64,000 nt of DNA, from positions 12,410,451 to 12,474,450 of the forward strand of contig JAQFVV010012396.1 of the NCBI GenBank assembly GCA_028023455.1, written 5' to 3'. The position numbers and the translations under genes were made by a program. The first letter of the stretch is position 1; every line of letters starts with the position of its first letter. This DNA comes from Epiperipatus broadwayi. Lineage: Eukaryota > Onychophora > Udeonychophora > Euonychophora > Peripatidae. Below the pieces are notes generated by a model, which worked only from the letters and a program-made list of their open reading frames with translations, was not told the origin of the DNA and did no database searches. This document shows positions 24,281 to 34,677 of the stretch, piece by piece.

Positions 24281-24455
24281 GACCAAAATGGTAGTTGGTT
24301 TCGATCCCAGGTTCATGATTCGGAGTGGCAGTTATCATGGGATTTTACTTTTATTTTTAAGTTTTTGTGTATATTTTGTTTTGTTAATCATACTTTGGCT
24401 GTTTGAATTTTTTTTTGTGTCTTGACCAAAATGGTAACTGGTTTCGATCCCAGGT
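24281..24455 (+). repeat. Duplicated 32-bp motif with tRNA-like box B
   Basis: The motif at 24281-24312 recurs at 24424-24455 with two mismatches. It starts GACCAAAATGGTA and ends GGTTTCGATCCCAGGT. GTTTCGATCCC differs from the box B consensus at one position, so each copy may derive from a tRNA 3' half, possibly a relocated primer-binding site. Confidence 0.45.
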
Positions 24456-25322
24456 CAGACAAATTACCGTACTTAGTTGTTATACGTCTTAGATTTAAAT
24501 AATATTGTGTCATTTAAAATAGCATTTACTTATTCATGCAGAGATTATTTTTTTCGTTCAGCAGAATCAAATTAAATTTTTTTAAGTGAACTGAAACGCA
24601 AAGTAAAATTTTAATTGCATTGAAACTTTATAAACCCTTATAAATGTGTGCTTGGATCATTATCCATTAATATGTATATTTGATATGGCCATTGTCTTTT
24701 CGACTGGCGCCCTTCTCTAATAAATTTGTCGGCAAGTGCAATCTCTCATATCGGATATCAAATAAACCAAACTATAGTAGATGATCAAAATAACAATGTA
24801 TGCATAGTGAGCCAAAATAATTTTTAAACATGACTTACGTATATTTTGCTCACATATTTTTTTATATATATACTTGTATTAATGTAAATGCATTTTTTAG
24901 TTGTTTCAGGTGTCAGAGAAAGCCAGGTCAAGCTGTAAGTGGATTATTTTAGTTATATTAACATAGCAATGATATTTTAATGAAATATAAATAAAGTAAA
25001 GTGAGGAGAATAATATGTAGTATAAATATTAAAGACAGACACGGCAGGATTTTATATATATATATTTTCATGTACAAACAGATACATATAGGCATAGGGT
25101 TAAGATAGGACCTCGTGAGGTAGGCAAAGTTAAATTTCTGAAAACATATAAATAAAACAGATAGTTGGAATTTAGAATAGTGACTTATTTTAGAAAGAAA
25201 TAATTTTTTTTGTGTTAATAACTAGTATAAAAAGATACTTATCCAGATTGTTTATTAAAAGACAAACACATTTTACAAACAAAGTGAATGTTATATAACA
25301 AAATAGCCAATATTAGGCAAAA

Positions 25323-26159
25323 ATGGACCAACCGAAGAAAGTTGCAGATTATGACAGCGATGAGGAGGTAGTGCTCAACCTTCCAAATACAGCAACATCG
25401 ACTCATAGTGACCAAGAATACAATTTGGAAGATCTTGTCAAAGAAATGAGATATGAAGATGAAATGATGATGAAAATGTTGCAAGAATTTATGAATATCA
25501 CATCGCAAAGATTGAACCGTTTGGAGGCACATATGGAACTCCATCAAGAACGGAGTATTGTAACAGAAGCATCACCAGAAGATGATACTCAAAATCAAGA
25601 TGACACTGATATGAAATCGTCGAGTGATTATGAATCAGGTGAAGCCACTCACCAGTCGGATTTCTCTGGACAAATGAATGAGGAGAGTAAAAAAACAAAT
25701 GATCAACAGCTGTTGAACCAACTCCAGGTGCAACAGGACAGTGAAATCTTTACTGTGGCACAGATTAGCAACATAAAATGTTTTAGAGAAGAACTGGTTG
25801 GGAACTCTAGACACCACCTTGATAGCTTGAAAATCTGTCTCCAAGTCCAGAACATGACTGAGCAAGAAAAGAAGGCAAAGGAAAAATTAAGACGTACAGC
25901 TCGGCATCGCAAGAATCGAAACTGGCAATATAAATGCAGGAAAGGAAAGCAAGCATGGCTAAGAGACCTTAGGCCAAGTAGTAAAGTGTGGAGGAAAGTT
26001 AAAAAGTTCTTCCCAATATATAAAGGCCCTCACACATTAAAAAAGAAGTGTGGAATAAGTGTTTTGTTTTGGAAAAATAATCTCAGCCTACAAAGACAGT
26101 ATAATGCTACAAACATAAAACCTTATGTACCACCAGACCCCAGAAAATTTAGAAAGTAA
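25323..26159 (+). CDS. Single ORF of the LTR element, 278 aa, with a GPY/F-like tail
   Basis: The ATG at 25323 sits in a good context (AAAAATGG) and the frame is open to TAA at 26157-26159. Residues 1-115 are acidic and Ser/Thr-rich with a Met-rich helical stretch (MRYEDEMMMKMLQEFM); residues 180-210 are basic (REKLRRTARHRKN-like), suggesting nucleic-acid binding. Residues about 215-278 (SSKVWRKVKKFFPIYKGP ... NIKPYVPPDP) resemble the GPY/F module that ends many Gypsy-type integrases: a [SS..K..KFFP.Y.GP] run followed by a [N...KPY] close. I infer a remnant in which an N-terminal gag-like or linker segment is joined to the integrase tail after loss of the pol core. The frame is intact in a young insertion, so it may still be made. 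It could instead be a purely novel gag. Confidence 0.65.
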   Translation: MDQPKKVADYDSDEEVVLNLPNTATSTHSDQEYNLEDLVKEMRYEDEMMMKMLQEFMNITSQRLNRLEAHMELHQERSIVTEASPEDDTQNQDDTDMKSSSDYESGEATHQSDFSGQMNEESKKTNDQQLLNQLQVQQDSEIFTVAQISNIKCFREELVGNSRHHLDSLKICLQVQNMTEQEKKAKEKLRRTARHRKNRNWQYKCRKGKQAWLRDLRPSSKVWRKVKKFFPIYKGPHTLKKKCGISVLFWKNNLSLQRQYNATNIKPYVPPDPRKFRK

Positions 26160-26395
26160 AAAGATAAATATAACTTGTTAGACTAAAAACAACGCGGACT
26201 CGATTTAAGATACAGGGGATTGAATTATGGATAAACCATGAGATATAATAAAGTAAAGAAAACACCGTAGGTAGTAACAAATTAAATATTACAGCAAATA
26301 AAGAGTAGGTTTGAACTCACCTGGCACAAAATTTTGACCTCTGACCTGAAGCAACAGCATTTTTTTTTTAACATTTTTTTTTTGCTCACTAACTA

Positions 26396-26403
26396 TTGGG
26401 AAA
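26396..26403 (+). promoter_or_regulatory. Putative polypurine tract
   Basis: TTGGGAAA directly abuts the 3' LTR. Six purines (GGGAAA) is short but lies exactly where plus-strand priming is expected. Confidence 0.45.
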
Positions 26404-27793
26404 TGAAGCAATGGATCTGAAGCCCGATCCATGCTTCACATCTTCCTATAAACTTAATTAGTATTGTAGACCTGAATTAAGTTTATAGTTCAATATCAGC
26501 AGGGTTTTGCATTAGAGTTAAAAATAATTATGCTTATCAAATGTGTATTACATTTAAATATTTGGTTTTAAATAAATTTCATTCTATTAATAAAAATTGC
26601 TTAACCTATTAGTCAAACATATATATACATCTAGCGTATATATATATATGAGTTAATGCAAAATTCTGCTGAAATAAAATGCTTATTCTACTATAAAAAA
26701 ATAATAATATATTGTTGTTAAAATTTTGTTAAAATATTTAGTATGATTTGATTTTGAGATAAGCCTGCCAACATTTTCTAAAAGAATGTATAGTTTTGAT
26801 TAGTGATCCATTCAAGTCTAATTAAAGATGGCCTTCTCTTTCTTTCTTTTTAATTAATAGAATTCAAACTTTAAAGAAAGAAATCTAGAGTAAAAAAGTA
26901 AAAGTTAGTTTTAGAAAATGTTATTTTGAAACAAAGGAGCATGGGGAGGCTTATCAAGATCTCAGATCATACAAACAATAAAAGGTAGCTAAGAAAAAAA
27001 GTTATAAAAGGGAGAGAACAAAAGAGGAGATTCATTCAGATTTTGCTATTGGAAGAGTGATATCAGATTTTGCTATTGCAAGGTTGATTCAAGATTTTGC
27101 TCTTGCAAGTTTCATTCAGATCTGCTATTGCAAGGTGCATTCAGATTTCTCTTAGGAGAACTCTGTCAGATTTTGTTTGTGATTTTATTCCAAAAAGTCT
27201 ACAATTATCGTCTACAAATCATGAAGAAGTTTGAACCTGCTCAAGCTAAAAATCGTATAAGTATGATGGATTCTAATATGCTCGGCTAGGCAAATAAATA
27301 GCTTTGCCTATCGCCGGGGTTCCTCAATACCAGAAAAATGCCGTAGTATTTACTCAATCGTCATCTGAACTCTGTGCCGTGTCTGGAGGACTTTTTGTGA
27401 AACCATGCTACTGATTTCCACTTTCCTTGTCCGGTCGAACACATCTCATCAGACGGATCAAGCTACACCCGTCGATGGAACATGACCAAGGAATAAGGAT
27501 GGTAATCATATCTCTCCTCATGAACTATTCATTATGCTACCCTTTTTGTCCATACTTTTTATAATTGCTTTCTTGAATATTTTACCGCTGTTGCTAAGCT
27601 TTGTGGCTGGTTGAAAAATAATTTATGCATGGCTCAGATAGTGTTGTTTGTTTGTGATCAGGCCTCGAGAATAGGCGAATGGGCAGACGTCATAGTATTC
27701 TTGATTTAATATCTCGCGTATTGGGTGGCCTCGAGGTACTTTCGCCTAGTATTCGAACTGGGTTAAACCAACATACATTATCTGACTGTCACA
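26404..27793 (+). repeat. 3' LTR (1390 bp, internally deleted)
   Basis: It is nearly identical to the 5' LTR in its first 1.17 kb and last 0.21 kb, including the terminal hairpin, TATA box and poly(A) hairpin. It lacks about 0.7 kb between GAATATT and TACCGCTG relative to the 5' LTR, and has an 11-bp local duplication near 26723. The deletion removes distal sequence only, so 3'-end formation should survive. Confidence 0.85.
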
Positions 27794-27797
27794 ATAT

Positions 27798-28421
27798 GCA
27801 TGGTAACATAAAGTTATCCCATTGTTTGTCAGTGTAGTGTTTTAGTGATTCAAAGATATTCATACTACCATACACAATATTTTGTCTTGTGCCTCAAATG
27901 AATTGCACAATACAGTAAATGTTGTCAATAATATTTTATTAAAATATATCAGCAAAGTAAGAATAACATTGTAACAGTCAAATATGTACATTCGCACAAC
28001 AAAATCCAGTCTTAGCAAATCATACCAAGGCTGACCAGCATAGAGTGGTATGAACCACGTTGTCTGATATAGCCCCAATTCTTTTACTAATGCTCAAAGA
28101 TTTACCACCTTGTGGATGACACATATGAAGCCACAGCAGCACTTTCTTTCATCATGTGCCGGCAATAGCACATCAGTAAAGCACAAGACTAGGATAGGTT
28201 GACTTATTAACGAGTATAGCTATATAGACGATGTGTGTGGCAAAACATAATTATAAAATATGGATTGTGATTCTTAACTAATGATTAAATAATCAATAAT
28301 GACTTACCAATGAGCAACATTGAGACATGACACCAAAGTTAAATTTAAACATAATTTAATGAAAATTAAATATTAAAATTAATAAACAAAATGATGACTA
28401 TAACTTGGTATATGGGTTATA
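27798..28421. other. Flank of the LTR element, no supportable gene
   Basis: Ordinary AT-rich sequence with a 72-codon minus-strand frame (27860-28078) lacking family motifs. ATATG at 27794 joins to the pre-insertion flank. Confidence 0.4.
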
Positions 28422-28747
28422 TCACACGCAGGTGACTAAGTGAGGGATACAATTTCATATTTGAGTTTGGGATTCACATGCAAGTGATGACTGAAGTTAT
28501 AATCATCTATGGTTTGCCTAGTTACATATGGCTTTAATTTACTTATACATTTGGTACAATGTAAATCACTCACAGGTGACATTAATCATTTTGGTTAGTT
28601 ACATTAGGTTTATTACAAATACATATATCACTCATAGGTGATGATTTAATTGTTTATATAGCAATTCCAATCATGCGCAGGTGATTGTGGTTTGGATTAC
28701 CAATCATTTAATTGAGTCTGCTACATATAAATATCACTCGCAGGTGA
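28422..28747. repeat. Cluster of six TCAC...GTGA palindromic motifs
   Basis: Fourteen-base motifs of the form TCAC-N6-GTGA or close occur at 28422, 28474, 28566, 28628, 28671 and 28734 (for example TCACTCGCAGGTGA); the fifth begins TCATGC. Intervals are 52, 92, 62, 43 and 63 bases. Sequence between them is diverged. Four contain CAGGTGA (an E-box-like core); the others have CAAGTGA and TAGGTGA. This is either an old tandem repeat or a protein-binding array. Confidence 0.5.
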
Positions 28748-29189
28748 TACGAAATTATACATGTTAAAATTTATATTTTCATGAGCTTTAAGATTACATT
28801 ATAGAGCAATGTCAATTTGCTCATGATCATCCATGCCCAGTCCATGCTATATAATAGGATTTAGATCCACTCTAGAGCTAGCAGAAGTGATTATACACAT
28901 TGCCAAAGAACATGATATTTTATTAAACACGAATACTTAATATTCTCTATATAGTTTACGTGCTTATAAAATTAGACTCGAATCAGATCAAAGCTGAAAA
29001 TACAATTACTATGGTGAGATGAACTGATGATTGCCAGTCAGACTTCAGATACCATGGCATATAGAAAATATAAAGTGTGATATAGCCCTTGCGTCTTGAG
29101 AGTGCCTTTTTATGAGATTTTTACCAAGTAACGGTTCTCTTTTTTACCGTATTCATTGCTGTGGAAATAAACGACCTTTAGTCCAGCTG

Positions 29190-29345
29190 ATCGAGGAATT
29201 TATTTGAGTGGGAGTCTCCTGATCTGTTCCTAAGGATGCAGAATGGGGAGGTTCGAACCCATGCACCATTTGAAGAAGAAAATTGCTCGAACTAAGAGTA
29301 ATGGTGCAGCGCGACCACGTACAAACCATTAAGGCATACAGCAAG
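29190..29345 (-). repeat. tRNA-derived SINE copy with perfect box B
   Basis: On the minus strand a tRNA-like 5' region (GCCTTAATGGTTTGTACGTG) is followed by GCATGGGTTCGAACCTCCCC, whose GGTTCGAACC fits the box B consensus. The A-to-B distance is longer than in a tRNA, which suggests an insertion in the head. A relative of the box-B end occurs at 38745-38765. Confidence 0.5.
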
Positions 29346-31003
29346 AAATATATGTATATACACCGTAGCATTTAAAAACACACTGACCACATTATATAAT
29401 TAAAATTTAATGATGCTAAACACTAGTTTCCTTCATGAAACTACCGTATATCAGTTCATTAGGTAGCATGTATAATTATGCTATTAAGGAAAAATTAGGA
29501 GCCTAATTTGTAAAGCTATCTATATAGGAATTTTATAACTCTGGAAGGAAGTACAGCACATTATTGGCATTAAGATATAAAGTTATAGCTCTATGCTGTA
29601 TCTCAATCACTCCAGCTAAACATTAGTTAAATATCTCGAAAGCGAATCCATCTTAAAACCAGCTGTACGCTTTTTAATTATCTCTTAAAACAAGATATTT
29701 TACCCCTTTCAAAACGGTTTTCTTTTGCATCATAGACGCTATATTATCTCTAGGTGTGAAGACAAAATGGCTCCTCACTAAGCAATTTAGTCATTAGTAA
29801 AATCCCGTTTCAAATAAATATAGTACAAACTACTAACTAAGTAATGGAAAATCATAAAACTTGGCATATATTTACTAAAATGCAAGTTTAATGAACAGAT
29901 ATCTAAAATTTGACTGTCTTATCATAGTTTAATATGAAATTGCAACGCAATTCGTTTATATCTGATTGACCCAGTTCAAGACATATTCAAGCTGTGTACA
30001 CGAATTAATTAAGGCAAATATTATTATTATATTAAAATATGTAAAAGCACATATCATTAAGTTAAAATACGTAAAATAATCTAGAAACTTAATTGTCATT
30101 TTAGAATGAAGCATTTAAAATTAGACACAATTTAGAATAAAGCATTTAAAATTATACATAATGAAATTTATAATAATTAATTTAAAATCAATCACTTTAA
30201 GCAAGTCACAACTAAATAAGTCAGAAAACTGCAAATACGTTGAACTAGATCAATCGGAGATAACTTAGCAAACCAACATATAAATTAATAAATACCTAGA
30301 GTACGTAAATCAATAAATATGTTATTAACTCAAATTAGTTATTAAACCAAATCAAATATTAAATCAAATGTAAATCAGATTAAATGTAAATCAGGCAAGA
30401 TTTTAAGGTGAAAACAAAAGAAATCAAAATTACATTTAGTAGTGGGTTTAAATTTACATTATTGCTATGGCCATAGAGTTTAAATTTAGCTAGCTTTAGG
30501 AATTATCGAATTTTATCCGAATTATTAATCTTTAAGTAGAGGCAAGTTTTTACCAGGCTCTCTGCTGCTTGTACTTGTTTCATGTTGAGGATTGGAGATG
30601 GGCATCTGCTTCCTACGGCTCTTCGTTCACTGCTTTCCGCATGGTAGACTTCTTGAGTCGGGAAGGCAAGAAAATTTGCCTTCTACTCAACTTGCATCTT
30701 AATTAATAATTTTTAACATAAGTTGTTGAATAAAATAATGTCCGAATCCTTTCAAAATGGCCGCAGAGGCTTATATATTCAGCTTACCCCCCTCTTCTCG
30801 GTTATAGTAATTTTCTAGATTTGTTTTGCCAATTTTCTCGCTGTATTCCTAGAATCGTGTAATTACTTTGTTTTTATTTCTTATAGCGAAGTTTTACATC
30901 CGGTCATTTACTATTTCTTTTTAATTACTCAGGATAATTTATCCTACAGGTTCGTGTTACTTTTGGTTTGGTAATTAGGTCACACTAAAGCGAGAAAGAT
31001 TAA
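29346..31003. other. AT-rich stretch with a GC-richer patch at 30545-30800
   Basis: 30545-30800 is less AT-rich and contains AAAATGGCCGC (YY1-like) and a small hairpin GAAGGCAAGAAAATTTGCCTTC-like segment near 30660-30685. It could be a promoter or a decayed repeat. No exon can be supported. Confidence 0.3.
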
Positions 31004-31087
31004 ATTTTATAATACCAATTTTTCGAAAACAAATCTATAAATGGAATTTTATAATACCAATTTTTCGAAAACAAATCTAAATGGAAA
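31004..31087 (+). repeat. 42-bp tandem duplication
   Basis: Two adjacent copies start ATTTTATAATACCAATTTTT at 31004 and 31046 and are almost identical. It is a simple recent local duplication. Confidence 0.8.
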
Positions 31088-32071
31088 AACATCTGGTTAT
31101 ATATGTAACTTGATTATTTAATTTAGCAATATATGCAGAAATATACAATAATTTCAAATATTAATTTTCTTTAGAATAAATATTTTAAATAAATAAATTT
31201 ATAATGTTTTAAATCTGTTAACATTATTCTTTCCTGCATATATGTAGTCTCTCGTTACACACACAACGCAGTTTCATTAATTTACTCCTAGAAATATATA
31301 TGTGTGTATATAGAGTTTTTTTACATATACAGATACATCTTTTATCTTGTAGGCTTAAAATATACGCACACATACATAACTAATACCTTTATATTTAAAT
31401 CCAGCCTGATTTGGATATAATTAACCTGATATACGAGAATTTGGTGCTAGTTTCTTATATAGAAATACTGTACTACTATAGTATATAGTAGGTGAAATAG
31501 GAGGATTGACAAAGCTGACTGTTTCAACATCATATTGTGTATATTTTTATAACATTTTTATGGTAATTTTAAAATGAGCAATAAGATCAAGTCAATTTCT
31601 TAGTTTTGTTGCTAAAGTAATAATTAACAGATATAAGATATGTAAAATATTAATAATTAACAGCAAATAGTCTTGGAATATAATTACATGATTAAAAATA
31701 CATCAATAATTCAAGGGTCGTAGTTGATTTTAAGAATGCAAACATTTTCAGGCAAGAATTAATTTTTAATAAACAATAAAATTCAGAATCAATAATTGTA
31801 TGGTTTAAATATAAATTGAACAGTTTAAAACAATCAATAAAATTAGAATTACCAAGTGACTGGTTGGTTATTCATAATCATTAATGTCAGGCTTAAAAGA
31901 TGTACATGGAATTCATACTGTTTAGTATAAAATTTCAACTTATAAAATAGTTTGAACTCTAAGTAATGTAGTGCTTTTGAGTTAAAAAACTTAAGACATT
32001 TGTTTTAATACATCATTTTATTTTATTTCAAAACTTTGAACTAAATTAAATAATATAATCTTTTGTTTCTA
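31088..32071. other. AT-rich stretch without recognised features
   Basis: No exon, RNA gene or transposon signal was found. Confidence 0.4.
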
Positions 32072-32494
32072 TGAAAACTGCAATGATATTAAAACAGGCA
32101 AAACTCTCCATACAGTAGTGCCACTCAGTGCAATCCAGAGTAATCAATGGATGCCAGAAAACTTGTGCATAAAATCCCTATCTAGTGCCTATTCATCCAA
32201 TATCCTCAGACTAGTTTTTAGCTTGTGGCTTTTGTCAGTGAGGAGCTTTGGATTTGAGAGCACTGCCCCCCCCCCCCCGCTTTCAGATCCAAGGCTCCTC
32301 ACTGATGAAAGCCACAAGCTAAAAACTAGTCTGAGGATATTGGATGAATAGACACTAGATAGGGATTTTATGCACAAGTTTTCTGGCATCCATTGATTAC
32401 TCTGGATTGCACTGAGTGGCACTACTGTATGGAGAGTTTTGCCTGTTTTAATAACAGTTATGAGCAAGCAGGATGTTTAGTGAAAACTGCAATG
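32072..32494. mobile_element. Family B palindromic insertion with 14-bp target duplication
   Basis: TGAAAACTGCAATG is exact at 32072-32085 and 32481-32494 and brackets 395 bp. The insert is a head-to-head pair of truncated family B units (arms about 32092-32264 and 32282-32455) with a 13-base C run (32266-32278) at the centre. The end motif TAAAACAGGCAAAA and its complement lie near both outer edges. The duplication proves that the inverted pair entered as one unit. Short open frames on both strands here are by-products of the palindrome. Confidence 0.8.
32296..32337 (+). ncRNA. Hammerhead ribozyme, family B, one core substitution
   Basis: TCCTCA, CTGATGA, stem II AAGCCACAAGCTA, then AAAA in place of GAAA, CTAGTC, and TGAGGA pairing fully with TCCTCA. 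The G12-to-A change should cripple catalysis. The opposite arm (minus strand, around 32205-32250) has further changes (CTGACAA, AAAA). Confidence 0.65.
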
Positions 32495-33646
32495 CTGACA
32501 ATTTTCAACATATGTAAACATTCTGTTCAGCTTCTTTTTGTGTAAATCAAATTTATATCCATCAGATTTTTTTGTTCAAGAAAATATTTACCATTAGAAC
32601 TGCTTTAGAATATAAAAAAAATATTTTTGATAAAAGAAAATGAGCAATTGTTCACAAAACTAAAAACACACAGGAATTGAGGATTGTGTTGATTTGCACA
32701 TCATAGTTTGCAATGCTCTATATTTTATACAGATATATGAGGAATTGTTCACATATGTCATAGTCTGTACTTTGTGTGATTTACTTACTTTAACTCAAAT
32801 GTTAAATATTTTTTAGAGGATTTATACACATGTAAATAATAATAATTTGTAAATATTGGATTTTAAGATTTTTCCTTATAATCAGATGTAATAAAATAAT
32901 AACGCAAAAATTAATAGTGTTGAAAGACATAATTGAAAATATGTATACAGGGAAAAGTTATAAATGAGAAATTTAAGAAAAGAACATGGCTGAATCTTGT
33001 TTTTAAAACTAACAGAATGCTGAAGAAAATTGATGGTTATAAATATTTGTAAATTAGAGTAGTTGATAAAAGTGCTTGATTTACAAGGAAATATTTAAAA
33101 CTTATTGATAAATAACTGATTACAATAACAAGTTTATAAATGTGATTGCAAAAACTTAATTTTAAAAACAACAACAAAATAATATTTGGTAAAGTTCTAA
33201 AAATTAATATTTTAAAATTAATTTTTTAATAATACAAAATATCAGATTGGACATCAGTTTCAAAATATATTGCTTTGATTTTGGTCTTGTTAAAATTCAA
33301 CTATAAAACACAGATAGTTTCGAAAAAAAACTATAAAAGACAGGGACATGCTTGTGAAAAGGTTTACAGATTAAATACTTTTCCTAATTTTGTTTTTGTT
33401 GAATGCATTTTTTTAAAATAATGAAATAGTAATACCATTATGTTAGCTTTTTTAAATAAAAGGCATGTTGAGTAACCAGACAAAATCTTTCATGATTCAT
33501 TTAATCATTGTTATAGTTTGCCATTACTTGTCATCTTGCTAATATAATTTAAAGTTGCATTTAATGAGCTCCTTACATCATTATTGCTACTAATAATGCT
33601 ATTTTTTCCCCATTATTATATATGGAACCATATTGTTTCATAAAAT
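32495..33646. other. AT-rich stretch without recognised features
   Basis: Nothing coding or structured is supportable. Confidence 0.4.
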
Positions 33647-34132
33647 TGATCCGGATTTAGTTTCCACTCATGGCCATTTTGAAATCTAAAAACTACCGTT
33701 GACACATCCAACTGATAAATATCATAAATATTGAATAAAAGTACTTTAAGTTCATATTTTAGAAATTATAAGCCAGTAAAAATAATATGCTTTATTTTAT
33801 TAGAGACTCTTTTTTTTAAAATTACTTTCATAAAATATTCGAAATATGATGGTGCAAAGTGCCGGAATTTGTGGGAGGGGGAAGGATGGTTTGGCTGATA
33901 TGAAGTATTATCCAAAAGTTGCAGAAATCTGATCAAACCAAACTTAAAATTTCCAAGTACTAAAAGATTATATACTATATGTCCATATGAAATAAAGCAT
34001 ATTATTTTTACTAGCTTATAATTTTTAAATATGAATTTAAAGTATTTTTATTCAATATTTGTCATGTCAGCAGTGTTTTTGACTGGTCTTTAGATTTCAA
34101 AATGGCCGTGAGCGCAAACTAAATCGGCACCA
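33647..34132. mobile_element. Long-TIR DNA transposon (MITE-like)
   Basis: Inverted repeats of about 170-180 bp, with small gaps, make up most of the element: ATTTAGTTTCC..CTCATGGCCATTTTG at the left and its complement CAAAATGGCCGTGAGCGCAAACTAAAT at the right, continuing inward through AATATTGAATAAAAGTACTT. A lone half-like relative (GGCCATTTTCAAATATTTGG) lies at 39530-39630. No ORF. The target duplication could not be fixed. Confidence 0.6.
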
Positions 34133-34339
34133 TCTTTCTTTTTTTTTTAGTCAAGATATTAAATGCATACTTTTTATTATAGTTGTTGATCAATAAGTTT
34201 TAAACAATATTGTATATTTTAATTCTAAGTATGAATGCATTATTATTTCTATGACAGATGACCATGTATTATTATTTAGCCAAAGTATTGTATTGCTTAG
34301 ACTTATTAACCTTTTGAAGCAAACAATTTTATGTATGTG

Positions 34340-34600
34340 TAACAGCAAGCATCCACAAACAGCTCTCATGGTATAATGGACTAGTCTGTCATGAACAGCT
34401 CCCATGGTCTAATGTACTAGGCTGTACCTTAGAATTCAAGAGTTAACTTTGAAATTTTTTTCAGGTCACAAGCAGAAATATATATCCCCTCTCCCAAATA
34501 ACTAGACCAAAGCCAATTTGGCCGGTCATCCAATTATTGATCCAGCTATTATTAGTTGAAAAATAAAGATCCCAGATTAATCTGCATTGGTCAGATAAGT
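34340..34600 (+). repeat. SINE with duplicated tRNA-like head
   Basis: Two successive heads begin AGCTCTCATGGTATAATGGA and AGCTCCCATGGTCTAATGTA; the second continues to a box-B-like TAGAATTCAAGAG. A tail with CATCCAATTATTGATCCAGC follows, shared with 6340-6395 and 9030-9100. The dimeric head suggests a composite SINE. Confidence 0.5.
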
Positions 34601-34664
34601 GTCAATACATTAGTTTTCAAAACAAAAAACATGATTGTAATATAACAAAGACTTAACAACTGAT

Positions 34665-34677
34665 GGGGGGGGGGGGG
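34665..34677 (+). repeat. G13 homopolymer
   Basis: Thirteen consecutive G in an AT-rich setting. Similar runs are at 16586-16596 and 51266-51280, and a C13 run at 32266-32278. Confidence 0.9.

Larger units (their letters stand above)
22622..25322 (+). other. Untranslated interior of the LTR element
   Basis: There is no long ORF. T-runs followed by CTCCGTATTCTG occur twice (22627-22646 and 22729-22747). No convincing tRNA primer-binding site starts within 10 bases of the LTR. Two short tandem families are listed separately. A short segment at 24910-24934 has acceptor-like (TTGTTTCAG) and donor-like (GTAAGT) flanks and could be a 25-nt leader exon. Confidence 0.6.
20545..27797 (+). mobile_element. 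Non-autonomous LTR retrotransposon, complete
   Basis: Two long direct repeats (20549-22621 and 26404-27793) start with TG, end with CA and are flanked by the 4-bp target duplication ATAT (20545-20548 and 27794-27797). The 3' LTR is shorter because of an internal deletion of about 0.7 kb. The LTRs are nearly identical elsewhere, so the insertion is recent. The 3.8-kb interior holds one 278-codon ORF and no protease, reverse transcriptase, RNase H or integrase core, so it must depend on a helper. GGGAAA sits just before the 3' LTR as a minimal polypurine tract. Confidence 0.85.

Noticed and set aside
25323-26159. Host gene caught between repeats
   Set aside because: It lies exactly between two LTRs with TG...CA ends and target duplication, and its C-terminus is integrase-tail-like, so it belongs to the element.
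28422-28747. C2H2 zinc-finger linker coding remnants (CAC...GGTGA reminiscent of HTGE/HTGD)
   Set aside because: Spacing is 43-92 bases, not the 84-base finger period, and no Cys pairs or following His codons line up.
28422-28747. CRISPR-like array
   Set aside because: The repeated core is only 14 bases with degenerate copies, spacers are irregular, and the context is a eukaryotic genome.
32118-32467. Overlapping 77- and 92-codon frames on both strands with almost the same protein
   Set aside because: They are mirror products of the family B palindrome. The similar 83-codon frame at 12218-12469 is also repeat sequence.
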